A stretch of DNA of 64,000 bases from an uncultured Colwellia sp. (GTDB lineage: Bacteria; Pseudomonadota; Gammaproteobacteria; Enterobacterales; Alteromonadaceae), in contig CAJXYE010000016.1 of assembly GCA_913063325.1 (NCBI GenBank), forward strand, positions 1 to 64,000, in the 5' to 3' direction. The notes below the pieces were generated by a model that did not search any database, was not told where the DNA came from, and was given only the letters and a program-made list of their open reading frames with translations. Of this stretch, positions 38,801 to 48,634 are shown piece after piece. Numbering within the stretch: the first letter of the stretch is position 1; the number at the start of each line of letters is the position of its first letter. The translations under genes were made by a program, and so were the position numbers.

Positions 38801-39040
38801 ATCGATAAGTTAGCCTCTAATGAGTGGGATTTTTTCTTTTTGGGAGAAGTTCCACTGATGTACCACCTTTAGCACCACTATCTCCAATAATAGACAAAAA
38901 TCTTCGTAGAATATTTATTTTCTTGTCCTTTTTTGGGATTACTTGCCACAAAAGTCCACAATTTCATTCACTTCCTTGTAAGCCTTAATTTTACTGGCGT
39001 TATAGCCAGTGCAAAGCACTTTGTTTTTCGTTTTCCTCAC
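38801..39040. other. Intergenic region before the dcw cluster
   Basis: No gene is supported. Two small stems, ACTGGC / GCCAGT (38993-39010) and AGTGC / GCACT followed by TTTGTTTTT (39008-39029), overlap and could terminate transcription from the acyl-CoA dehydrogenase gene. A 66-codon minus-strand frame crosses the mraZ promoter and looks accidental. Confidence 0.4.
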
Positions 39041-39070
39041 TTGACAGAGCCTTGCTTTTTTCACTAAACT
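39041..39070 (+). promoter_or_regulatory. Promoter of the mra/dcw cluster
   Basis: A perfect -35 box TTGACA (39041-39046) and a -10 box TAAACT (39065-39070) are separated by 18 bases, directly before the MraZ repeats and about 110 bases before mraZ. Confidence 0.75.
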
Positions 39071-39078
39071 GTAGCAAT

Positions 39079-39103
39079 GTGGAAAAAAGTGGAGAAATGT
39101 GGA
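39079..39103 (+). promoter_or_regulatory. MraZ operator: three GTGGA repeats
   Basis: GTGGA occurs at 39079, 39089 and 39099, exactly 10 bases apart, so the repeats lie on one face of the helix. E. coli MraZ binds comparable spaced GTGGG-type repeats before mraZ and represses the cluster. The site spans the predicted transcription start. Confidence 0.88.
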
Positions 39104-39179
39104 TCTTGTTATTACATCGACAGTCACATTATCTATCACTTGTATTTTTAACGTTCAAAAGAGTGAAGTAATAACAGAT

Positions 39180-39638
39180 ATGTTTCGAGGCACTAGCGCA
39201 ATTACGCTTGACAGCAAAAATAGGATCACGATACCAACTAAGTATCGTGAAGAGCTATTTGCTGATTGCCAAGGAAAAATGGTCTGTACTGTTGATATTC
39301 AGCAAGCCTGCTTATTGCTCTATCCCTTGCCTGAATGGGAAGAAATAGAATTAATGTTGGCAAGTTTATCTAGTACGAACCCACAAGAGCGGTTATTCAA
39401 GCAAATTATTTTGGGTAATGCCAGTGATTGTGAAATGGATAAAAATGGCCGTTTACTAATTAATGGGCCGTTAAGAGAACACGCTAATTTAGAAAAAAAT
39501 ATTATGTTGGTTGGGCAATTAAATAAATTTGAAATTTGGCATGACACAGCATGGCAAGCGCAAATGCAACAAGGCATTAGCAAAATACAATCGGGTGAAA
39601 TTGAATTGACAGACCGCTTATTAGACTTATCACTTTAG
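39180..39638 (+). CDS. mraZ: Transcriptional regulator MraZ
   Basis: This 152-residue protein has two AbrB-like swapped-hairpin domains. MFRGTSAITLDSKNRITIPT is the family start, and the second DKNGRLLINGPLREHA motif repeats it. MraZ forms a ring and represses its own operon by binding spaced repeats; those repeats are present at 39079-39103. I start at ATG 39180, since an apparent 27-codon extension would begin inside the operator. It is the first gene of the dcw cluster, followed by rsmH after 72 bases. Confidence 0.95.
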   Translation: MFRGTSAITLDSKNRITIPTKYREELFADCQGKMVCTVDIQQACLLLYPLPEWEEIELMLASLSSTNPQERLFKQIILGNASDCEMDKNGRLLINGPLREHANLEKNIMLVGQLNKFEIWHDTAWQAQMQQGISKIQSGEIELTDRLLDLSL

Positions 39639-39710
39639 TCTTTATCAACGTCAGTTTATAAAAATACATGCGTTAATACTTTCGCGAACAAAGGTTATAA
39701 AAATAATAAC

Positions 39711-40661
39711 ATGGAATTAGACACCACTCATATCTCAGTGCTACTCAATGAAGCCGTTGATGGCTTAGCTATTACAGGTGACGGTTGCTTTATCGATTGT
39801 ACTTTTGGTCGCGGCGGGCACTCATCAGTAATCCTCTCTAAGTTATCGGACAATGGACGCTTAATTGCGATTGACCGTGATCCAACGGCAATTGCTGCCG
39901 CTGAAAAATTTAAAGATGATTCGCGTTTTTTGATCGAGCATGAAGGCTTTGCGGCTTTAGCTGAAATAGCTGCAAAGCATGACTTAACAGGCAAGGTTGA
40001 CGGAATTTTGCTTGATCTTGGTGTGTCTTCTCCTCAACTAGATGAAGCCGAACGTGGTTTCAGCTTTATGAAGGATGGACCGCTTGATATGCGCATGGAT
40101 ACCAGTAAAGGTCAAACAGCTGCAGAATGGCTAGCGGTTGCTGATGTTGAAGATATCACCTGGGTATTGCGTACTTTTGGCGAAGAGAAGCATGCTTGGC
40201 GAATTGCTAATGCCATTGTAGATACACGAGAAGAGTCGCCGTTAACTCGCACCAGCCAATTAGCAAAGCTTATCAAAACCACCGCGCCGCAAAGAGAAAT
40301 AAAAAAGCACCCGGCAACTCGAAGCTTTCAAGCTATTCGTATGTATATCAATAGTGAGTTGGACCAAATTGAAAAAGCCCTGGTAGCTTCGCTTGATGTA
40401 TTAAAAGAGGGCGGGCGTCTGGTTGTTATTAGCTTTCATTCTCTTGAAGACCGTATGGTTAAGCAGTTTATGAAAAAGCATTCACAAGGTAAAAAAGTAC
40501 CACGAGGTTTGCCGATTAGTGAGGAAGAGTTAAATAAAGGCAAAAAATTTGCTTTAGTTGGTCGTAGATTAAAGCCAAGTAAAACGGAAGTAGAGGAAAA
40601 TGTACGCTCTCGCAGTTCGGTATTACGCATCGCGGAACGTTTAGAAAGAACTACTGATTAA
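39711..40661 (+). CDS. rsmH: 16S rRNA (cytosine-1402-N4) methyltransferase RsmH
   Basis: This 316-residue protein is the RsmH/MraW methyltransferase acting on C1402 in the decoding centre. It shows [13 protein letters not shown], the SAM motif [14 protein letters not shown], the [20 protein letters not shown] segment and the [17 protein letters not shown] motif of the family. It lies second in the dcw cluster, and ftsL begins 2 bases after its stop. No strong ribosome site is visible before its ATG. Confidence 0.96.
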   Translation: MELDTTHISVLLNEAVDGLAITGDGCFIDCTFGRGGHSSVILSKLSDNGRLIAIDRDPTAIAAAEKFKDDSRFLIEHEGFAALAEIAAKHDLTGKVDGILLDLGVSSPQLDEAERGFSFMKDGPLDMRMDTSKGQTAAEWLAVADVEDITWVLRTFGEEKHAWRIANAIVDTREESPLTRTSQLAKLIKTTAPQREIKKHPATRSFQAIRMYINSELDQIEKALVASLDVLKEGGRLVVISFHSLEDRMVKQFMKKHSQGKKVPRGLPISEEELNKGKKFALVGRRLKPSKTEVEENVRSRSSVLRIAERLERTTD

Positions 40662-40663
40662 TT

Positions 40664-40972
40664 ATGGCTGCGCGTGCCTTAGTCTTTGATATTTGGCAAG
40701 ATATTGTTCGTTATAGCGTGACTTATATTTTGTTGTTATGTGTTGTTATTTCGGCATTTTCTGTGATTTATTACAGTCATATCAACCGACAAACAACCAG
40801 TGAACTTGAAATATTATTATCAAAAAAAGATGAATTAAATATTGAATGGCGCAATTTATTATTAGAACAAAGTAGTTTGGCAGAGCACAGCGCTATTGAG
40901 AGTAAAGCAAAAAGGTTATTGGGTATGAAACGCCCAAATGGAAATTCAGAAGTGATTGTTACCTTAGAATAA
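40664..40972 (+). CDS. ftsL: Cell division protein FtsL
   Basis: This 102-residue protein has a short cytoplasmic tail, one membrane helix (YSVTYILLLCVVISAFSVIY) and a periplasmic coiled coil ending in a conserved region (AHS..ESKAKRLLGMKRP). FtsL joins FtsB and FtsQ in the divisome and activates FtsWI. Its position between rsmH and ftsI, with 2 bases to rsmH, supports the call despite low sequence conservation. Confidence 0.92.
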   Translation: MAARALVFDIWQDIVRYSVTYILLLCVVISAFSVIYYSHINRQTTSELEILLSKKDELNIEWRNLLLEQSSLAEHSAIESKAKRLLGMKRPNGNSEVIVTLE

Positions 40973-41078
40973 AGATCTCATCGATTTAAATGATTAAAAA
41001 ATAAGTTAACAATCGAAAAATATAAAGAATAGTCAGCCTTCTGCCTTATAAGAGTAAAAAATAATAAATGAGAGCAGT

Positions 41079-42857
41079 GTGAATAAAAAAGCAGCCAACA
41101 GCAATAACCCACTAAATACCGCCCCATGGCGTTATTATTTAGTGCTGGCTGTTGTTGCTCTTATTTACCTTAGTTTGATGGCGCGAACTGCGTATATTCA
41201 AATTATTGAACCAGAAATGCTGAAAAAGCAAGGTGACTTACGTTCTTTACGTGTAGCTGCTAACACTGTGCAGCGCGGCTCTATTGTAGATCGTAACGGC
41301 GCCGAACTGGCCATTAGTGTGCCAGTTGAAACGGTTTGGGCAGACCCTAAAGTTATCATGGATAATAACGCTCTTGCGAAGACCAAACATTGGCAAGCCC
41401 TTGCTGATGTACTGGATCAAGATATCAATAAATTGATCGCCCGGGTGGTCAAAAACCCACGTAAACGTTTCATTTATCTAGAACGTAAAATATCGCCAGC
41501 AATGGCGAATTACATCAAAGAATTAAAAATTCCTGGTATTCATTTACGAAAAGAATCAAAACGATTTTATCCTACCGGAGAAATCAGCGCTCACCTTATC
41601 GGTTTTACTAATGTTGACGATAAAGGCATTGAAGGTATTGAGCGTATGTATGATGACTTACTAACGGGAACGGGTGGTGCTAAACGTTTTAGAAAAGATG
41701 CCAAAGGTCGAAAAATTGAAATTATCTCTGTTGAAGAAGCTGAGCAAGCACAAGATATTACTTTAAGTATCGACCAGCGCATTCAAGCCATAGCGTATAA
41801 AGAGTTAAAAGGTGCTGTGCAGGCATTTAAAGCGACTTCTGGCTCGGTTGTGGTAGCAAATATTCATACGGGTGAGATATTGGCAATGACCAATAGCCCA
41901 TCGTATAACCCCAATAACCGTCGCAATACTGCTATTCATCGCTTTAGAAACAGAGCAATTACTGACATTTATGAGCCTGGTTCTACCATGAAACCCCTGA
42001 CTGCATTAACTGCGTTAGAGTTTGGCTCGGTTAAAGCTAACACTGTGCTCAATACCAGCCCAGGATGGATGCGTTTAGGTGGTAGACGGGTTAGCGACCC
42101 AATTAATCGTGGTAAATTATCGATTGAAGAAATATTGATTACCTCATCAAACATGGGCACAACCAAATTAGCACTCTCTGTACCAAAAGATTACTTGTTA
42201 ACCAAGTTTTTTGATGCCGGCTTTGCTGATGATACTGGTACTAATCTTGTCGGTGAAAGTGCCGGCATGATGCACGATAGAAGTCGTTGGTCAAAATTTG
42301 AATTAGCTACACTCTCTTGGGGAGCTGGACTCGCCATTACGCCTGCGCAATTAACGCGTTTTTATATGGCCCTAGCAAATGGCGGAATAAAGCGTCGATT
42401 AACCATAGTTAAAAACAGCGATAAAACGGCAGAGCCGGATGATGAGGAAAGAATTTTCTCTGAGAAAAACAGCTTGGCGGTCACACATATGCTTGAAGCT
42501 GTAGTCGATGAACATGTACCTAAAGCTAAAATTGATGGCTATCGTGTCGGCGGGAAAACGGGTACGTCAATTAAAGCCGTAGCGGGTGGTTATGGTAATG
42601 ATTATGTCGCTCTATTTGCGGGTGTCGCGCCAATATCGAATCCTGAAATAGTGGTTGTTGTGGTTATTAACGAACCCAGTGGTGATCTTTACCACGGTGG
42701 TGAAGTCGCTGCACCGGTATTTTCACGAGTGATGAAAGGTGCTTTACGCGTTCTTAATGTAGCGCCTGATGCACAAAAATCACGAACAGCCAGTAAGTCT
42801 ATTAAGCTCGCAGATCCAGAACGAAAATTAGCCGTTATAGGAGATCATCATGCCTAA
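41079..42857 (+). CDS. ftsI: Peptidoglycan transpeptidase FtsI (PBP3)
   Basis: This 592-residue penicillin-binding protein has one N-terminal membrane helix (YYLVLAVVALIYLSLMARTAY), a pedestal domain starting RGSIVDRNGAELAIS, and a transpeptidase domain with S302-T-M-K305, S356-S-N358 and K493-T-G-T496. It crosslinks septal peptidoglycan with FtsW. The start is GTG at 41079, preceded by GAGAG. The 106-base gap after ftsL is the largest in this part of the cluster and shows no gene. It overlaps murE by 8 bases. Confidence 0.96.
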   Translation: MNKKAANSNNPLNTAPWRYYLVLAVVALIYLSLMARTAYIQIIEPEMLKKQGDLRSLRVAANTVQRGSIVDRNGAELAISVPVETVWADPKVIMDNNALAKTKHWQALADVLDQDINKLIARVVKNPRKRFIYLERKISPAMANYIKELKIPGIHLRKESKRFYPTGEISAHLIGFTNVDDKGIEGIERMYDDLLTGTGGAKRFRKDAKGRKIEIISVEEAEQAQDITLSIDQRIQAIAYKELKGAVQAFKATSGSVVVANIHTGEILAMTNSPSYNPNNRRNTAIHRFRNRAITDIYEPGSTMKPLTALTALEFGSVKANTVLNTSPGWMRLGGRRVSDPINRGKLSIEEILITSSNMGTTKLALSVPKDYLLTKFFDAGFADDTGTNLVGESAGMMHDRSRWSKFELATLSWGAGLAITPAQLTRFYMALANGGIKRRLTIVKNSDKTAEPDDEERIFSEKNSLAVTHMLEAVVDEHVPKAKIDGYRVGGKTGTSIKAVAGGYGNDYVALFAGVAPISNPEIVVVVVINEPSGDLYHGGEVAAPVFSRVMKGALRVLNVAPDAQKSRTASKSIKLADPERKLAVIGDHHA

Positions 42858-44466
42858 ACCAGCGACACAAAACATAATCAGTTCTTTAACTAAATTCTCA
42901 ATTATTCTACCAGAAGTTATAAATTTAAACGGCTTGTATGGTGATATTCATAACGACAGTCGAGCTATTGTTGAAGGTGATATTTTCTGCGCCATTATTG
43001 GCCACGATCAAGATGGTCGTCAATACATCGAACAAGCAATAACACAAGGTGCTAAGTTAGTACTTGCTGAATGTGATAATAGTAATGAACATGGCGATAT
43101 TGTTATTTCATCAAGTAATAGCAAGGTAATCATAGTTAAGTTTTATCAACTTAATCAGCAATTATTTACCCTAACAAAAAACTACTATAAAGCGCCGCAA
43201 AATAACATGACGTTAGTGGGTATTACCGGTACCAATGGTAAAACTACCACTAGTCAATTATTAGCTCAAATGCTAAATGCCAGCCATAAACCTTGTGCCG
43301 TTATTGGTACTAATGGTGCAGGCGCTATTGATAAATTACAGCCTATAGACAATACCACTCCAGGGGCTTGTGAGTTACACCAATTACTTAACCGTTTTAA
43401 TTATGAGCACTCTGTCCATGGCAAGTTTAGCTATGTAGCGATGGAAGTGTCTTCACATGCTTTATCGCAAAATCGTGTGCAAGCAAATTTGTTTGATATA
43501 GCGGTGTTCACCAATCTAAGTCGAGATCACCTTGATTATCATGGCTCTATGGAAAGTTATGGTGAGGCGAAAAAGCAGATTTTTAGCGCGGATAATAAAC
43601 AAATTGCGGTAGTGAATTTTGATGATCAACAAGCAAAGAAATGGCTAGAAAATTGGCCAGTTCAACAAATTATTTGGTTGTATGGTCGCGATGAAAGCAT
43701 AAATACGCATAAGCGCTTTGTTACCGCTAAAAGTATTAATCGACATAGTCATGGCGTCTCATTTACCTTAGCGACTCATTTAGGCCAAGTTGATATTACC
43801 AGTCCATTATTGGGCGACTTTAATATCGATAACTTATTGGCGGCTATCAGCGTGCTGCTTATTCAAGGCATTACATTAATCGATATTCCTAGTTTAGTTA
43901 CTCAGGTAAGTGCGATCGCTGGGCGAATGGAAGCAACCAGTGCAACAAACTTAGCAACCGCAGTAGTCGATTATGCCCATACGCCAGATGCATTGGAAAA
44001 AGCACTGCAAGCTTGTCGCCAACATTGCTCAGGTGAACTTTATGTAGTCTTTGGTTGCGGTGGCGATAGAGATAAAGGCAAAAGACCCTTAATGGCACAA
44101 GCTGCAGAAAGGTATGCAGACCATTTGGTCGTTACCAATGATAACCCGCGTAGTGAAAATGAGCAGTTAATTGCCAATGATATACTTGCCGGTTTCAGTA
44201 ACCCTACGGCAGAAAAAATAACGGTTATCTTAGCAAGAGAGCAAGCTGTATTGGAAACCTTAAATACAGCAAAGCATGGGGATATAGTGTTGTTGGCAGG
44301 TAAAGGCCATGAAGATTACGTCATTGTTGCTCAACATAATGAAGATGGACAAGTTATTGGTACGCAGAAGTTGGATTATAACGAGCGTTTAATCGTAACC
44401 AATTTTTATCAAAAAAATGCTGACCTAGCTTCATTGACCACACAGACTAATGAGACAAACGTATGA
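42850..44466 (+). CDS. murE: UDP-MurNAc-tripeptide synthetase MurE (meso-DAP adding)
   Basis: This 538-residue Mur ligase adds the third amino acid to UDP-MurNAc-dipeptide in the cytoplasm. It has the N-terminal uridine domain (GDIHNDSRAIVEGDIFCAI), the ATP site GITGTNGKTTTSQLLAQ and the diaminopimelate-recognition motif D431-N-P-R434, which indicates meso-DAP rather than lysine. This ties cell-wall synthesis to the DapD pathway encoded at 15025. It is slightly longer than E. coli MurE. It overlaps murF by 4 bases (ATGA). Confidence 0.95.
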   Translation: MPKPATQNIISSLTKFSIILPEVINLNGLYGDIHNDSRAIVEGDIFCAIIGHDQDGRQYIEQAITQGAKLVLAECDNSNEHGDIVISSSNSKVIIVKFYQLNQQLFTLTKNYYKAPQNNMTLVGITGTNGKTTTSQLLAQMLNASHKPCAVIGTNGAGAIDKLQPIDNTTPGACELHQLLNRFNYEHSVHGKFSYVAMEVSSHALSQNRVQANLFDIAVFTNLSRDHLDYHGSMESYGEAKKQIFSADNKQIAVVNFDDQQAKKWLENWPVQQIIWLYGRDESINTHKRFVTAKSINRHSHGVSFTLATHLGQVDITSPLLGDFNIDNLLAAISVLLIQGITLIDIPSLVTQVSAIAGRMEATSATNLATAVVDYAHTPDALEKALQACRQHCSGELYVVFGCGGDRDKGKRPLMAQAAERYADHLVVTNDNPRSENEQLIANDILAGFSNPTAEKITVILAREQAVLETLNTAKHGDIVLLAGKGHEDYVIVAQHNEDGQVIGTQKLDYNERLIVTNFYQKNADLASLTTQTNETNV

Positions 44467-46061
44467 TTACTATTTCACTAGCAACATTAGCTAAAGTTAC
44501 CGATGGCGAACTTATTGTTGCAGAAGAGCAAACAAGGCTAAGTCTTGACGATTTAGCTATCAATGATTTAGTCACGGATAGTCGCGCTATTGTCGAAAGC
44601 TCTAACAAAAGCACTGCTTTTTTAGCGCTCAAAGGCCCTAGTTTTGATGGTCATCGTTTTGCAAAACAAGTTACCAAGCAAGGCTGTCAATTACTTATCG
44701 TCGATCATCAGTTAAGCGAAGTGACTGACACCACACAATTAGTTGTTAGCGATACCCGTATTGCCTTAGGTCAAATTGCTGCTTTTGTTAAAAAAGAGGT
44801 TGCCCCTAAAACTGTCGGCATTACTGGTAGCAGTGGCAAAACTACGGTGAAAGAAATGGTTGCCGCTATTTTGTCTCGTTTAGGCAACGTATTGGCAACA
44901 AACGGTAACTTTAATAATGATATTGGTGTACCGCTTACCTTACTACGTTTAGATAATAGCCATGACTTTGCTGTTATTGAAATGGGCGCTAATCACATGG
45001 GTGAAATTGCCTATACCACAGCACTAACTCAGCCAGATGTAGCCGTGATTAATAATATTGCTGCAGCACATTTAGAAGGGTTTGGCGACTTATGTGGAGT
45101 AGCGCGTGCTAAAGGCGAAATATTTTCAGGTCTTGGGATAAATGGCGTTGCCTTATATAACCAAGACACCAAGTACACCAGTAAATGGCAATGGCGCTTA
45201 ACAGATAAAACGGTTCGTACTTTTTCTTGTTTCAGTACCGGTGTTAATACGGGTATTAGTAAAGCCAATTGTTATAGCGAAAATGCTAGATTAGATGACA
45301 ATGGCTGTGCAAGTTTTACCTTACAAAGTGAGCAAGGGTCTTGCGAGGTTACTTTAACCATACCGGGCAAGCATAATGTTTGTAATGCGGTAGCTGCAGC
45401 TTGTATTGCATTAGAGTTTGGCGCAAGTCTTGAAGACATCCAGCTAGGTTTAGCACAAATGCAGCCAGTAAAAGGTCGACTTAATTTACATCACCTAAAA
45501 GACATAAAGACGGGCTGCAACATCAAACTGATTGATGATAGCTATAACGCTAATCTTGAATCAGCAAAAGCGGCTGCGCAATTATTAGCAAATTATCCAG
45601 GTAAGCAATTACTTATCTTAGGTGATATGGGCGAGTTAGGTAGTGAAGCGCGTAGTTATCACCAAGAGGTTGGCGATTTTGCTAAGGCCTTACAATTAAA
45701 TACCCTATTGTCATTAGGCGTATTGAGTCAAAGTGCCAGTGACGCGTTTGCTAAAAACAATGACAAAAATGAGCAGAGTCAGCACTTTAATCAAAGAGCT
45801 GATTTGATGGTCTATTTGTTTAATATGCTAAATCAACAGTTGTCTGCTGGTCAGCAAGATATTGCTATTTTAGTTAAAGGCTCTCGAAGTGCGCATATGG
45901 AACATGTGGTAACTGAAATTATTACATGGTTTGAAAAAATGAATGCTCAGCAAGGTATTAAGAAAGAACAAAGTACGAGTAAAAAAAATACTACTAGCCA
46001 ACAAAATATTGCTAGTAAAAATCAAGTTAACGAACATCAAAGTAAAGAAGGTACAGCGTAA
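44463..46061 (+). CDS. murF: UDP-MurNAc-pentapeptide ligase MurF
   Basis: This 532-residue ligase adds D-Ala-D-Ala to the tripeptide precursor. Motifs are the ATP site [42 protein letters not shown] and [14 protein letters not shown]. The last 40 residues or so are a low-complexity tail rich in Lys, Gln, Ser and Asn ([20 protein letters not shown]) that the E. coli enzyme lacks. Start and stop overlap the neighbours (ATGA and TAATG), so translation is coupled. Confidence 0.95.
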   Translation: MITISLATLAKVTDGELIVAEEQTRLSLDDLAINDLVTDSRAIVESSNKSTAFLALKGPSFDGHRFAKQVTKQGCQLLIVDHQLSEVTDTTQLVVSDTRIALGQIAAFVKKEVAPKTVGITGSSGKTTVKEMVAAILSRLGNVLATNGNFNNDIGVPLTLLRLDNSHDFAVIEMGANHMGEIAYTTALTQPDVAVINNIAAAHLEGFGDLCGVARAKGEIFSGLGINGVALYNQDTKYTSKWQWRLTDKTVRTFSCFSTGVNTGISKANCYSENARLDDNGCASFTLQSEQGSCEVTLTIPGKHNVCNAVAAACIALEFGASLEDIQLGLAQMQPVKGRLNLHHLKDIKTGCNIKLIDDSYNANLESAKAAAQLLANYPGKQLLILGDMGELGSEARSYHQEVGDFAKALQLNTLLSLGVLSQSASDAFAKNNDKNEQSQHFNQRADLMVYLFNMLNQQLSAGQQDIAILVKGSRSAHMEHVVTEIITWFEKMNAQQGIKKEQSTSKKNTTSQQNIASKNQVNEHQSKEGTA

Positions 46062-47143
46062 TGTTATTGTGGTTAGGTGAGTATTTAACTCAATTTTATT
46101 CGGCGTTTAATGTTTTTTCATATTTAACATTTCGCGCTATTATCAGTACGCTAACCGCGTTATTTATATCATTATATTTTGGTCCGAAATTGATTCGATA
46201 TTTGCAAAAAATGCAAATTGGTCAAACGATAAGAGATGATGGTCCTGAAAGCCATTTATCTAAATCGGGTACGCCAACCATGGGTGGTTTGTTAATACTC
46301 GCCTCCATTGTGGTCAGTGTCTTATTGTGGGCAGACTTAAGTAACATCTACGTTTGGGTAGTGTTATTTGTGATAGTGAGCTTCGGCATCATTGGTTTTG
46401 TTGATGATTATCGTAAGGTAATCCGTAAAGATTCTAATGGTTTAATCGCACGTTGGAAATATTTTTGGCAAACCGTTATCGGCTTAACCACGGCGTTATT
46501 TTTATTCTATATTGCCCAAGGTCCGAATGAAACGGCTTTATTAATACCTTTCATGAAAGAACTGTTACCGCAGTTAGGCATATTTTATGTGGTGATGACT
46601 TATTTCGTTATTGTTGGTACCTCAAATGCAGTGAACTTAACTGATGGTCTTGATGGTTTAGCCATTGTACCTACGATTATGGTCGCGGGCGCTTTTGCTT
46701 TATTTGCCTATGTTACAGGTCACGTAAATTTTTCTTCTTATTTGAATATCCCACATATCGCCTTAACAAGTGAATTAGTTATTGTCTGTACTGCCATTGT
46801 CGGTGCTGGCTTGGGTTTCCTTTGGTTCAATACTTATCCGGCGCAAGTCTTTATGGGCGATGTTGGCTCACTTGCCTTAGGCGCAGCTCTGGGCGTTATT
46901 GCTGTATTGGTTCGCCAAGAGTTAGTTTTATTTATTATGGGCGGTGTTTTTGTGATGGAAACCGTTTCGGTGATTTTACAAGTAGGCTCATATAAAATGC
47001 GCGGTCAACGCATTTTTAGAATGGCACCGATTCATCACCATTACGAATTAAAAGGCTGGCCAGAGCCACGCGTTATTGTTCGTTTTTGGATTATTTCATT
47101 GATATTGGTATTGATAGGTTTAGCAACGTTGAAGTTGCGTTAA
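46061..47143 (+). CDS. mraY: Phospho-MurNAc-pentapeptide translocase MraY
   Basis: This 360-residue enzyme with ten membrane helices transfers phospho-MurNAc-pentapeptide to undecaprenyl phosphate, making lipid I. Signatures are [22 protein letters not shown] with the Mg-binding aspartates, [11 protein letters not shown] and [13 protein letters not shown]. Length and order in the cluster are standard. It overlaps the murF stop by one base and is followed by a 66-base gap. Confidence 0.97.
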   Translation: MLLWLGEYLTQFYSAFNVFSYLTFRAIISTLTALFISLYFGPKLIRYLQKMQIGQTIRDDGPESHLSKSGTPTMGGLLILASIVVSVLLWADLSNIYVWVVLFVIVSFGIIGFVDDYRKVIRKDSNGLIARWKYFWQTVIGLTTALFLFYIAQGPNETALLIPFMKELLPQLGIFYVVMTYFVIVGTSNAVNLTDGLDGLAIVPTIMVAGAFALFAYVTGHVNFSSYLNIPHIALTSELVIVCTAIVGAGLGFLWFNTYPAQVFMGDVGSLALGAALGVIAVLVRQELVLFIMGGVFVMETVSVILQVGSYKMRGQRIFRMAPIHHHYELKGWPEPRVIVRFWIISLILVLIGLATLKLR

Positions 47144-47209
47144 GCACAATTATATTAGACATGTATATCTAATAAAGATGTTAAAAAACAGGGTGGTTTT
47201 AAATAAGTT

Positions 47210-48634
47210 ATGACTTGGTTAGCAGCGTTTAAAAATAAAAATATTGTTGTGTTAGGCGCAGGAATGACAGGTTTATCATGTCTGCGTTTTCTGCACGCAC
47301 AAGGTTTATCTTTTGCTGTTAATGATTCACGTACTATGCCTTTTGCTAATGCAGATGAACAAGCCCAATATGCAATTGATTACCCCAAAGCGCAGTTTTA
47401 TTTTGGTTACTGGCAACATAGTTTAATTGCCAATGCAGATATTATAGTAGCTAGCCCAGGCATAGACTTAATTTCTGAAGGTATTGCTTCACTTATTTCA
47501 GATAACTGCCAAGTTATTGGTGATGTTGAATTATTTTGTTTAGTTAATAATAGCCTCATTAACCCTATAAGCATGTTGGCAGTGACTGGCTCTAATGGCA
47601 AGTCTACCGTTGTATCACTGCTTGCTTACCTGGCTAAAGTTATCGGTGTTAATGCTGTATTGGCAGGTAATATCGGAGAGCCAATCCTTGATTTATTGCA
47701 TTTCGAGCAAGCCGGTGATGCTCAGCACGCTAATCTGCCAGATACTGTCATCGTTGAGCTTTCTAGTTTCCAGTTAGAGACGTTATCTAGCATGCAAGCT
47801 ATTGCCGCTACCGTACTTAATTTAAGTGATGATCACCTCGATAGACACAAAACCCTAGCTAATTATCAGGCTATTAAACAAAGTATTTATCCCCAAGCAA
47901 AAATTGCTGTGGTGAGTCGAGAAGATCAAGCAAGCAATACTCTAGTTAAAGATCAAAAAATAATCTCGTTTGGTTTAGGTAAACCAGAGCAAGGCCATTT
48001 TGGTCTTAAAGTCATTGATAATAAACCAATGCTGATGTTTGGTGAGCAAACACTTATTTCGATCAATGAATTACCACTTGCAGGCATGCATAATGCGCTC
48101 AATTATATGGCCGCCTTAGCGCTTGGATACAGTGCTGGCTGGTCTTTATCTGCCATGACAGAAAAAATTTCCGGTTTTATGGGTCTACCTCATCGTTGTC
48201 AACGAGTGACAAGTGACGATGATATTCAATGGATTAATGATTCTAAAGCGACCAATGTGGGGGCAACTCTAGCCGCAATTACGGGTTTAGCTCCAACGCT
48301 TACTAGCCAAAATAAGTTAATCCTTATTGCTGGCGGTGATGGCAAAGGTGCTGATTTCTCCCTGCTCAGAGCAATCTTCAATAGTGAAGTAAGTCAGTTA
48401 ATTACCTTAGGTAAAGATGGTAGTGAAATTGCCAATCTGATGAATAATAGCATTGAGGTTAATACCCTTAGTGAGGCGGTAGAGCAAGCTAAACAAATAG
48501 CACAAACAGGTGATATGGTATTACTTTCACCCGCTTGCGCCAGTATAGATATGTTCAAAAATTACATGGCTAGAGGTGAGCAATTTATTGGTGCCGTTAC
48601 TTCTGTAAATGCTAAGGAGGACTCATGTCGTTAG
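47210..48634 (+). CDS. murD: UDP-MurNAc-L-alanine:D-glutamate ligase MurD
   Basis: This 474-residue Mur ligase adds D-glutamate to UDP-MurNAc-L-Ala. It has the N-terminal Rossmann motif VVLGAGMTGLSC, the ATP site AVTGSNGKSTVVSLLAYL, the family HRCQ segment (MGLPHRCQRV) and NDSKATNVGATLAAI. The C-terminal domain includes GGDGKGADF and LLSPACASIDMFKNY. Length is slightly above E. coli MurD. Its end overlaps ftsW by 10 bases. Confidence 0.96.
   Translation: MTWLAAFKNKNIVVLGAGMTGLSCLRFLHAQGLSFAVNDSRTMPFANADEQAQYAIDYPKAQFYFGYWQHSLIANADIIVASPGIDLISEGIASLISDNCQVIGDVELFCLVNNSLINPISMLAVTGSNGKSTVVSLLAYLAKVIGVNAVLAGNIGEPILDLLHFEQAGDAQHANLPDTVIVELSSFQLETLSSMQAIAATVLNLSDDHLDRHKTLANYQAIKQSIYPQAKIAVVSREDQASNTLVKDQKIISFGLGKPEQGHFGLKVIDNKPMLMFGEQTLISINELPLAGMHNALNYMAALALGYSAGWSLSAMTEKISGFMGLPHRCQRVTSDDDIQWINDSKATNVGATLAAITGLAPTLTSQNKLILIAGGDGKGADFSLLRAIFNSEVSQLITLGKDGSEIANLMNNSIEVNTLSEAVEQAKQIAQTGDMVLLSPACASIDMFKNYMARGEQFIGAVTSVNAKEDSCR

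Noticed and set aside
38939-39139. A minus-strand frame of 66 codons before mraZ
   Set aside because: It runs through the TTGACA promoter and the MraZ repeats and has no recognisable homology or ribosome site.
39099-39179. An N-terminal extension of MraZ by 27 codons
   Set aside because: It would begin inside the operator, and MFRG at 39180 is the conserved family start.
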